DNA of 64,000 nt. Source: Gammaproteobacteria bacterium. Lineage in GTDB: Bacteria; Pseudomonadota; Gammaproteobacteria; Enterobacterales; Kangiellaceae. The stretch is taken from the NCBI GenBank assembly GCA_013373375.1, contig JABXHY010000027.1:62001-126000 (forward strand), in the 5' to 3' direction. The notes beneath the pieces are model-generated. The model saw only the letters and a program-made list of their open reading frames with translations. It searched no databases and was not told where the DNA came from. A program made the position numbers and the translations under genes. Numbering within the stretch: position 1 is the stretch's first letter; every line of letters starts with the position of its first letter. Shown in pieces: positions 35,101 to 39,900 of this stretch.

Positions 35101-36360
35101 GGTAAAGTTCGCGGTTATGACAAACACAGTTGGGATTGGGCAATTGATCCTGACTCTGTAAAAGATAATATGAATGTTCGACTTGAATCTTTGGAACGAC
35201 AAGCTGCTAGATTTCAAAAAGGAATTTCTGCTTGGAATGGTAACTCAGCTGTAGTTTCAAATTTCAGAGTTGGCTCTGCTAATTCTAGAGAGGGACATAA
35301 CTCAGCTTATGATTATATTTCGAATTTATATTTTGACTCGATAAATAGGCAGGAATATTCCGGAAATACACCAAAACGAACGGTTGTAGTCGTAACAGGT
35401 GGTACAAGCTCTTCCGGTACCAATGAATTTAATGAAGATTTAGGAATGAAGCGCGGGTTGACTGCTCAGCAAGAACTGATAATGAGGGGAGTGCCGGAAC
35501 AAGCAATAATAGTTAATAGTAGTGGTGAAGAACAATTATTGGTTCAAGAAACGACTCCCGAAATAATGGGACACAATAGAGCATCAGTAATGAGAGTAGG
35601 AGAAGTAAATCAAACAGGGTGGGATTTTAATTTTCAACTAACGAAGCATGAAGTGAATGTCGTTGAACCTGATAGTAAAGAATTAGAAGGAGAAAATGAG
35701 TTAATTGATATAGCGGACGGACAAGTAAGAGTCTTTCCTGTGGAAGGCAGGGTAGGAACTGGTTATTTGTCTGGAGATGTCGGATTGCTTGGTTTAAGGG
35801 ATAAAAATAATAACTCAGTCGATATTGTAAAGGTTGGTGTCGATGTTGGTACTCATACTTCGGTAAGAGGAAAATTTATTGGATTTGACTCACCAAGCAA
35901 TGACAGCGAAACAAATGCCAATTTTGTAGCGGCTGATATCGGGCTTGGAGTTTATGACCCTGCAAATGAGTCTTGGGGAGTAAACTTTTCCATCGACCTG
36001 TCTTTTGTCGATGCCATGTACTCAAAAGATCAAGAATTAGATGATGCCAGCAATGGTGAGTCATACTCAGTCGGAGGCGGTCTTGGAATTACTTTTAAAG
36101 CTAGTTTGGGATTTAAAGACGAGGATAACGATGGATACTATACGTTCTGTGCGTCTGGAGCTTATCAAGGCCCGTCGGGAAGTAAATGTTTAGAATTACC
36201 AATTCAAGCTCCTTGGTGGGATCCACCAGAAACAGTTACTTACTATGAGTTTGATTATGAGTTTTGGCAAGTCTCTAATGAAGATATTGCTACAGAAATT
36301 ACGGAATTGATAAATGCCGGAAATAATGATTTTTACTATTTCAACAGCGACCCTAATTGA
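17128..36360 (+). CDS. Giant YD/RHS-repeat protein (6410 aa) with LysM and polymorphic-toxin-like C-terminal region
   Basis: N-terminus GLGLGVFQNSL...NVTSGNLVVQRHDQ...RTYNAQG, then dozens of YD repeats (e.g. YDELGRLKRETNNN, YDANGNLTFKRDAVGEVT). LysM-like GGETLRALAQSFYGDSSLWYVIADKNGL. Gly/Ala-rich hydrophobic segment, then a non-repeat C-terminus. Confidence 0.95.
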   Translation: MTALVSGLGLGVFQNSLTQSNASNPFGQNLQDQLSLNVTSGNLVVQRHDQFIFGKQSNSKQIRTYNAQGLDNESGFIWGFHQRIIVKSGQVNSEGSEISRITQDGFEQTFRWSDGRYISEDGAGAHDELFFEQSNKIWRFIEDGKRRELRFDQSGRLHSEYFENTLVKEYHYLNGELSRVTDASNQSTHFVWQSGRLSQVYSQSNGETTRATHYRYDQNNRLEKVIVDLSPEDNSIADQNIYTTQYSYWGDSHRIRSITDPGNKSVFIGYKAEITDGQSVFAVSDITDALGNKVTFNYNFANRTTDVTRNGVVTHYQYDSQGNVTQIDQSAAGHQQVSKVFTYDEQSNLKTFTDERGRVTEFDYDANGNLTFKRDAVGEVTRQFYNNQNQLERVLQFHESSPADAKETHYIYDEIGNLLFIVSPEKRVIAHSYQQFERVASRSFKLSYQSEISLSALQYWASNNLSQTATLTKYQYDWRGFLSEQTEFQKLDDAGNGILDAFTTKIYFTYNAQGQLLNTTSDHSNSKEFQSWQYDGLGRELVFLNASGETRNTIYFDQERRLLSTSANGVTTEQRFDQRGLLIESSLVGNQQNSNSVKTTKYTYDSQSRLIAKIGEEGFKQFYLYDERDRNTAIIEQDGKLTEFRYNEKNQIEWTIGYENAVDQPITLIANQLSINTVEQIKLSVSEYDRKTHFEYDELGRLKRETNNNLLTEYFYRDSSQLIESVRSTDQDSGEVRQQRFAYDEDGLLVAEQDAEGYIKRHKYDGSSQLVETRRLAAVHSLNVDLLGELDESLSDQRDHFFYDAKGELQATLDHRRVLTETTFNHQTRTQTTTVFQNFINDFDLNIDDVDSLRARASSTQDAVSTKTFDANSRLISESNRFGQQTEYRYNSNGLLAEITVNDLDAGTTRSNLQFFDEYGRLSVILNAKGSALYHSNLAEEQRQAILDDYGTQYQYDDQDRLKSIRNAEGEVSRFWYNETNNRTLTINDDGNITETVENQFGEVETTIAYANRLSTALDLDSIDNSIFNLIDDIADPSQDRVTQTYYDQNGNLRLSLDGEGLQSVYRFNAFGNLTYQNHQLNHASSLHDKRSREMSFEYDRRGFLEVEKTLNGSETFEARKVYDAFGRLRQHTNAMGQVRLIDYQNNDRLQVITHHDDSTSEIEFDSLQRTVRETDQQGSTQLTQFEQNGKKIIRTSAEGYRTETFLNADGNKLSVTDHYGSETEYQYNESGQIKEVFKDGELLESYDYDELGRVESKIIYIDSETQRTERFEYDASGNKTLHEISDGELSNTQTWSYDALGQTVTYTDEDNTVTEYRYNHNQQLTDIIEDANGIARITHFEVDADGNQLMKQVGRVINDTPVFERETLFQYDSLGRLTSETLDPKGRALTTTYQYNKNDQLVATSSSGLAPEQFFYSDDDRQLLTVSASGQVSHEIYDSLGRVVESVVYNEMLTSEQLADISNFNELKQLTEQFDLTQAARDFTVYDQDGRVYITASDSGRLVRHQYHKGQRRVDYFVYQNYDLPMNKVGDEMFEETLINFASHNFSDYITTDFFDSSNRLNYQIDADKTVRQFEYNRSGQLVSQWQSAEKFSGLLSEPSIENFISSQQSHPNNSLSFFEYDSLGRKSKSFSVLERTSEQVTLSFNTVEYKDLELVEIEQAGTIAVDDLEANSIVTSSDLSAFVLSNFESLNKQVTQSNINHYDELSRLYQVNDQLNQSSISQELNIVDQIEKSTDQLGHSNYQLFDSAGFKRFEISSLGQVTEYQYNEKGQLSKEIQYSQFVDTPSEQTLATIATNIVLSPDSDRVTYYFYDQAGNAEIIIDGKGNVSWSKNVEQQQLVQEQLSYFGLFKDSVASLNSESYSSILNKLNALQPTEKSRTYLDSRGNVIATLDNAGFISTHAYNDRNQRISTTKCSESVSQFFNTVEELLTATNQLSIAQKVERQYSKSGYLDKEIVFRSSGNEVATRQYNAKGQLISETSGGQTTHYIVNAAGQVRFEINSLGEVSELRYHANGQIDMSIQYAHAINLDAHDNVQDFDLSWVTADADKDRFSFVVYNDQQQVAYTLSSEGKLTQFRYNARGEKIRELSYLETLGTSDLEQLTANFIEQSSQDNTLWQQEKRWFYDADGLVRYIAHDDGRLQSFEYDALGQLIRSELDSRKNIPLSIQDAVELSGWLVQQPTFTPDGTGRKALQFYDASGMVRFETNARGFLSENIQVNAFVTVQRRYNINLYDAGQLRPSDQPWTLNEIRGLIQSESTQPEFKVIETVSILDERGQLRFSIDGDGYIQEQQHNALGQVVKTIAHGQVSVQEAHRYGSTLDQPAGTGASSSLDALTKADWQTMSASRFNQYIESSTKDSYAHDTATFYFYDRGRLSFKVDGTGAATQYLYNDRHLVETEIRYAERLPIDALTPQSNISAMIQANPEFDQVKHFEYDELGREKVVTDALGYEHHTYYNAFGEVDKTIKDFTGDARTKTYHYSRDGELIKTVTGINDEQQVVERNTYDARGQIKESFDGENSRFQYLYNKAGQLIAELNGEGELVHYGYNDFGEVRHQRFYAQRVSDENRPTAFANDEELFVWLELQQSTDDRTAYFQYNELGDVKYQRDQQGWYTNYTFDAFNRVETVTQTVGTDQFLVTDYEYDNRGNVIYSLKDRDGEAIFQSQGFNAQGLLAWQTDFKGMNSFTYDGVGQQIEHIDETGERIKHEYDAFGRLKSITDALGHYTTYSYNKNENSLTVTSPEGIVTKTFYNAFGDTVEFIDGENNKTTYHYNQLGKVERVVDALGQEQSYTFNLRGQTKTVTGKDGLVTEYEYDSENRVLKEIVHASSGDEVSEFQFNAFGEQTLKIDRFGDHHENVYFNQGKTVRQIKDKFGRGLTTQLQYNGHGKIVLKEQWEASQSDKITTTKYQYDNLGRLKTQIDDPDGLALETHYSYNDGDQVVRSDEATGGVSNVHYDARGQVQYQRQENGVLTEFVYDVKGQLVEQRVYLEPITEGELSSLINGWFHAGEYHTTRFFYDKDGRQIAQQDARGLLSITEYDNNGLVAHQYKLNEADSASVFKYLGLTPEAFQYNPIMQGTEPSSSDWYIYDADPSDVKVEEVFDEQKQQNVIHLNGTYGNGFRLNGIEGSTYWPLTSIEQLQIQVKPESQSNYYLNVETTEGRFLLTYTTRDIDTPYQKNEYLYFGLGNDFPDGNWHNLTLNIADDLAKFYPDAEITRVRALLVRGHNSIGTVRAISQSSELGNTVIPELTSDNLATAWETFKLLRAWHDLGLNNPSTPELDFDRVRLNEALAEYSNDDLTLEEKASLWLHLQQESNQITSQTKIYDELGREQFVINSNESVLEKRYDATNRVVEKIQYANITLAQLVNDSFDATVSLLPQRTANSDKETQYLFDDLGQLRYEINQRKVTEYQYSETNGKLARTIAYANPLSITNSFVANPVTLETIESMLLTSSDDRHTHVIYNQKNQVQYKIGPSGDLQQFSYDHQGNIQTTTTYNTRLDTQNDWTIANLDFIALKTSDKQVSATAFDALGRKVVERDSLGFFTVYEYRHFANGEHEIETVRFDATIDLETFKVEDLRNAHITSIINSFMPVRTWRNIEMFNGAGELIRETDALGNSEHYKYNHLGKVTEHTNKNGHTEYFYYDKVGNLTATFSPTEVQYDESLIEFNEIDFGGEDPSVGYIKLFEYDKNNQLIEERFYQDEQSRDNIGEPAGNFARKIFSYDKLGNVTQTQVFDVNEKLIQSDYKQYDSFSQITSHIQGYGTPASHETRFEYDDLGRMTRKIDAYNTADQAITQFEYDEFGQNSKVISPLGYEITETDSDWARSQRKYLGYSQNLSDLSSLDIQQLLELYSTQQAFDASNKKISQTNGLGEVTETKYDAFGNIVHTTYSDGREEHYYYNEANQLILMIDAMGRGVETRYNAIGQMTHEIRYDVSLEVSTLSINSNPQSLLEQLKEGNKLEKQYQYDELGRKTRERDAAGNWIEYEYDKISNIVLETNQMGIETHFLYDGLGRKRASQTNSKITDIDHLVARFSYDMMNREIQIDKAYRSPNSGYDGPVIELTGFSDNSLVVDQQDAPETNPVALSFITESKKSFNILGQIASSTNLAGQTTSYAYDSVGNVLTETNSYGGVKHHYYNDLQQKVATVDEENYLSLFDYDKQGNVINEKYYGTALSEAPSIHYSKLSEVFKDSYREKTHVYDILSRIVESKTSADWLVNESLEFDQQSIIISRKYDAQGNVISETDGRGNTTQHYYDLLGNKLLTLNAENELVRYRYDGFNRLVFEDQAGERYSGLGGVITNPPIGINLNLNSSSFGNANSLIDSNSVTIGNQSTVNESTQSSLSLGLSLRPSKGLLNNFINGLASDKVITKQYTYDQNNRITEIRILETNLSYYWNQNTSKSSSSATGDHVTKFVYNDLGGLEKQEVFAEVFFQYFGKTRAGKVYTTDYEYDSFGRVISEKSPSFVGFNNQNLRTVKNTKYNAVNQITELSYGSKKEQLYFYDNGRLAWTNGFEGEKYYSYDENGNLESEFNKGLKRRETRIFDNRGLVKEVEIYDAESQYSNTLLETRNFRYNAYGEVSEQGVNGNYYIENQYDKFGNLTLTNQENGVYTRLFYDKSGNTVAKLTSDSVSIEDYSIAQILAMKPTSTYRNFYISHNQYDDVNRHTSSSKVDVSSWLSIDGNEQKTVGDILKSYLPQSSAISSRTYNAFGQVSEFKDAKNNVTKYEYDKLGNMTKEILPSVDVWHENGYQETGVKPIKLYEYNVVGEKISETDANNNKTNYKYAHDNVTETIYADGNSRRREYDEYGELRATYEEGGLYAKQFDWVGIGAGAKRVTSWSTKAGSDEKYYEYTYYDVDNKVIKRVREEDIGLEGYQHYEKFQNIHDYEYDALGRLTYHKQSVKRSANNYTRDVSSESHNYDRVSSEAKSIAGVGGTITRKTNAIGKSLVEYSDYFNRLHAQVDYSGHEFNWDYNAAGQVTRESSKNYLSNIPSLNSLNSDFSSNSFALYSGGPSSFGSLSLVDSSPLNGDSLLIIDDDSPLPIPGPTPPPEEPVQRFTGKDTKYEYDGYGNLVKVNDVANKRENNYDYDKAGNRDYEELRFYDDGQWQTHQKLRVLYDSHNRARYYYQSLGGDNYFNVALYYDAVGNVRRKKIYSPAIDVNGAKERQRNDFWYAYDERNRMTISQGRVGKITRNFIEFDRPIGGMDGYWITYFDEQEARSKNDSSISIHQEDGHQIRYDDTGRRKSFTSGLEYSKGTETRNRAITNKTEYYEYDDNGYLEEIRLSQYSKKIYERGNDHWGRVIRETEYEKDGNKFESSFHIYGVHNQKVRTVSTDYRVDSWNKGTTTDFEYSKDGRLLESHSIKANQDNSTTKTYTYYLYTAYGSSYKQHTVISSKDGKVNKTEISFDRNGNEKGATVEADRQSRELDYKRDAEGKLIQRFTTPFTGNNDNFKREHRYFYFNGKAIGDVGDDGTTNKTFASQLANNIANYGREAKDIEYDNYGSANKTYDFDSNLHFFSGSANSQFYTASGGETLRALAQSFYGDSSLWYVIADKNGLSADTVLSSGQQVLITSSVQAQRHNNDTFRAFSSQETMRDIMPPAPVNEKNCETLKIITIIAVTIIVSILTYGAATAALGTSGFALLAAGGISAAAGSSINQGLSMEFGFQNEFDWGALAKETVVGAISGAAGSSFGGGKLSWGNAAMRGVTTGAINGISNVVYAAFNREKFTGKDWLNEGLNFATSVGTSLLSNVSIGKMTDPKIPNSGKTVDRILGGMSNYATEGGVANFIGYTSLQAAYSAAQGVSQNIIRQAIFNSKDNRKINWGSVAQTAIQSSASSLASTSVGLVKAKLGDWFQKFGSGTNKDPILEELAYFDDLKNPTDEELLNAHPGRVIGYSLDGNDPYDVYGDNIDTSWVNNFVENPIKDALDTEVSIIPSKYTTNSGYYEPSVQHSPVSALGSDPEILEELAYLERRPSVTDEQLLEAAKTGRNGKVRGYDKHSWDWAIDPDSVKDNMNVRLESLERQAARFQKGISAWNGNSAVVSNFRVGSANSREGHNSAYDYISNLYFDSINRQEYSGNTPKRTVVVVTGGTSSSGTNEFNEDLGMKRGLTAQQELIMRGVPEQAIIVNSSGEEQLLVQETTPEIMGHNRASVMRVGEVNQTGWDFNFQLTKHEVNVVEPDSKELEGENELIDIADGQVRVFPVEGRVGTGYLSGDVGLLGLRDKNNNSVDIVKVGVDVGTHTSVRGKFIGFDSPSNDSETNANFVAADIGLGVYDPANESWGVNFSIDLSFVDAMYSKDQELDDASNGESYSVGGGLGITFKASLGFKDEDNDGYYTFCASGAYQGPSGSKCLELPIQAPWWDPPETVTYYEFDYEFWQVSNEDIATEITELINAGNNDFYYFNSDPN
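26358..26850 (+). other. Non-YD beta-sandwich/CBM-like domain embedded in the YD-repeat protein
   Basis: DWYIYDADPSDVKVEEVFDEQKQQNVIHLNGTYGNGFRLNGIEGSTYWPL...FLLTYTTRD...YLYFGLG...DGNWHNLTLNIADDLAKFYPDAEITRVRALLVRGHNSIGTV has no YD signature and looks beta-rich. Confidence 0.55.
33700..33846 (+). other. LysM-like domain inside the giant YD-repeat protein
   Basis: YTASGGETLRALAQSFYGDSSLWYVIADKNGLSADTVLSSGQQVLI. Confidence 0.8.
35370..35610 (+). other. OmpA-C-like segment near the C-terminus of the giant protein
   Basis: RTVVVVTGGTSSSGTNEFNEDLGMKRGLTAQQELIMRGVPEQAIIVNSSGEEQ...GHNRASVMRV resembles the GHTDxxGxxxYNxxLSxRRAxAVxxxLxxxGV...GE...NRRV pattern. Confidence 0.5.
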
Positions 36361-36506
36361 ACTATTTAAACGAAAAATTTAGGATGACTAAAACAATGCA
36401 TTAAATAATTTGAACTTGTCGCAGGGTTGCTAAGGTTACTGACTGAAACGGAGCTAGGCTAAACGTCTAGCTTCACCTAAAATTTTTCACCATAAAAGAG
36501 TAATGC

Positions 36507-36859
36507 TTACGCAGTCTCTAACCGACTGCTACCCTCATCCTTTGCTTTATACAGTGCTTCGTTGGTACTTTTACCACGCTTTCGAGTGAATCATCTTCTG
36601 AGGTTAGTGACGTACTGCCCATGCAAATGGTAATTTCTTGAACAAAACTCAATTCTTTGTTGGTTTCTGTGAAAGTTTGATGAATACGAGAGAAAATTTT
36701 TCGCATATTCACAGGCTTATTTTGTGGCAACACTAAAAGAAATTCTTCTCCACCCCAGTGGACTTGTGCGTCATTGTTTCTGAGTTCGTCAGAAACTGTT
36801 TGTGCAACCTCTCGTAAGGTTTCCTCTAAGTTCGAACACTCCCAAAGTTGAGACTGAAT
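36507..36859 (-). pseudogene. Truncated, frameshifted GGDEF-domain remnant
   Basis: Minus strand reads IQSQLWECSNLEETLREVAQTVSDELRNNDAQVHWGGEEFLLVLPQNK...SLTSEDDSLESVVK, then shifts frame to STNEALYKAKDEGSSRLETA*. The N-terminal half is missing and a TAG lies just upstream in frame. Confidence 0.8.
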
Positions 36860-36926
36860 CTATACACACCACGTTTCCTTGTTGTACTTGGAATTGAGTA
36901 ATTTGCTAAGTATTTTGAACACACTT

Positions 36927-39900
36927 CTACTCTTTTCCAGTCTCAGTAATAACTTGAACCTGGTTACGTCCCGATTCTTTTCCGGTGTATAACGCGCGGT
37001 CTGCCAAATCAATGATCTCTTCAATCGATAATTTATTTTTGTATTGGCAAATACCAAAAGTGGAGGTGACCCTTAACTCTTGATCTTTTAATAAGAAAGT
37101 TTCTTTTTCTAAACTCTTTCGGGCTTTTTCTAATGCTATTTTTGCACCATGGCAATCGGTGTTTGGAAGCATAAAAACAAATTCTTCTCCGCCCCAGCGA
37201 GCGATTAAATCTTGAGTTCTGAGTGCGCTTCTAAAAATTTTAGCAACACGTTGTAATACAATGTCACCACTGTCGTGGCCATAGGTATCATTGAGTGTTT
37301 TAAAGTTATCAATATCGGCAATTGCAAAAGAAATTGGTTGGACTGAGCGGTTGTTAATACTTATTTGATAACGTGACTGCTCAAGAAAAGCTCTTCTATT
37401 GGGTAGATCAGTAAGATAATCGGTAAAAGAAATTCTTTTTAATTCATGATGCGCGATAGTGTTATCAAGTGCGATGCTGGTATAGTTTGCGATCGTTCTT
37501 ATAAATTGTAAGTCTTCCTCAGTAAAAGCATTTACTTTCGAAGATTGGATGGTGATACATCCGAGTTTTGATTCATTTCTAGAGACAATGGGAATATAAA
37601 TAATCGATTCCATTCTCTCTCCGATCTGTGATTTTTCAGTTGTTGTTAAATAGTTGTTTCTGTCTTCATAACATTGCATTACCACTTCTTTACCATAGTG
37701 AACACACCACGCAGCAAGCTCTGCTGTAGTATCCATTGGCTTTGAGAAAGTAGGTAATGCCTTTCCATTCTCATGGCTCTTTTCGAACCTGACAAGCTCG
37801 TTAGCAGGATCGTATACGCCTATGCCAACAACATTTATTTCGAGAGAGCGATTAATATGATGATATAAATGCTCTGATAGATCATCAATTTCCAATACTG
37901 AGACAATATCGCGTCCAATATCGGCTAATGTGTTGATGTCTCGAGTCCTTTGTTCAACCTGCTTCTCGAGTAATAAATTATATTCTTTAATTTTATTTAC
38001 TCGATAGCGATACCAGGCAGCAGCGAGGCTCATCAAGATTAGAACTATGAGCGTCTTAAACCACAACGTTTCATAGAAGAATGGTTCTAAGATAATGGTT
38101 ATTTCTTCCGATGAGCTTGGAACACCATGAGAGTTAGTTGAATAGACTTCGAAGATGTAAGTGCCAGGTTCTAAATTTGTATAGGTTGCTCTTCTATTTT
38201 CGCCACTTGTTTCGCTCCATTTTTCATTGAAGCCAATCAGTCGAAAATAGAAAACTTCTTTTTTTGAATCTCCGGAGTAAGGCGTCGTAAACTCAACTGA
38301 AAACTCTCTTGACTCTGGAGGGAGTGTTATTGATTCTCGATACTCTACGATGTTTGTTGGCTTGCCTTCTATTATTTGGCTTAATTGATCAACACTTTCT
38401 TGTCTTGAACTGGAAGATCGAATTAATACGTCACTTATTATAACTCGATTTTTAGGTGGACTTTCACTGATTGTTGATTGGTCGATTACTGAGATTCCTG
38501 CTGGACCCAAGAAGTAAAGCCGCTGCTTCGGATCTTTAGTGTATTGGCCGATCGAATAGTTCGAGAGCGCGCCTGCATCAATATCGTATTGGGTAATGGT
38601 TTCGCGGTTTGGATCAAATCTTATTAATCCATCGGTACTCGAAAACCATAGATAACCGAAATTATCAGGGATGGGACCGGTTATTACATCTGTGGGAAGT
38701 CCTTCGTCAATTGACCAAGTATGATATTTGGGTTCTGTAATATCGCTGACTAACTCATGTATGCCTCCGGAGGTGCCCATCCACACTCTGTCTTTTGAAT
38801 CTTTGTAGTATCCGGTGATGTTGACGTTAAGCATTCCTTCTGTGTTTTCTAAATTATGTTCGATGGTTTCAAAGGAATTAATATTAACGAAGTAAGACGC
38901 TTGTTGAGTTCCAAATACCATTGTTGACTCATCGATTTGCCTGGCAAACCCAGAAATCGAAGTGGGTATTTGATGAATAACTTTTTTTAGGGATGGGTCA
39001 AGACAGAAAATACCCAAGTTTCGAGATCTTAGCCAAAGCTGGCCCTTAGAATCAAAGTTTGCGCCATACCAACTCAAGTCTCGAATTTCATCGGGAACTC
39101 TAATTTCATCATAACGGCTATCTTCTTTAATTCGATACAAATCTCTGGTTAATAAATACAATGTGTTTTCTTTCGAGTTCCAAATTGGAATAGCTCGGTT
39201 TTTTGCAAGGTTAACAGGTGCAATGTCGTATCGAGTTAATAAGTTTTTCTGTGTTTTTAACTGAAATAACGTACTGTAATTTGAAAACCATATATCGTCC
39301 TCTTTTCCACGAATGATACGCCGTAAATTTTCACCCAAACTACTCAATAACTTTCTACTAAACGTACCTATTTGTGTTTCATTTGGATTAAATCTATGTA
39401 AGCCTTTGGACCAGGTGCCTATCCAGATAATTCCATTATTATCCTCATAAAGCGCAACAATTCCTTCGCTAATGGATTCGTTGTTAAATAATGGTAAAAA
39501 CTCGCGTTTCTCAGTGTGATAAATACTTAAGCCGCCATCTGTCCCAACCCAAATTTCGTTTCGACTTTTGGAAAGTAACAAAGAGCGAATATAATTCGAG
39601 GGCAATTTGGAGTTTGTGCTTTCTTGAGTAAAAGGGGTTATCTTGTCATTTTCAATATCGTAGAGCAAAAGCCCATTTTGCTCAGTTCCAATCCATACGG
39701 TGTCTTGCGATTGAAATAGTAGTCCAGTGATCACATGTCGCTTGTTCGAGTCAGCTTTGATTGGTTGAAAGTTGCGAATAACGCTATTGTCTAATAAAAC
39801 CATGATGCCTTGATGTGTAGCGACCCACAGCTCTCCAGTTTCATTTTGCTTTATATCCATAATGCTGGTGGCTGATTCGTTTTCGTTTGAGTTAACCTTT

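Noticed and set aside
36432-36480. AGCTAG...CTAGCT hairpin after the giant gene as a terminator
   Set aside because: Only 6 bp of stem and no adjacent T-run; insufficient evidence.
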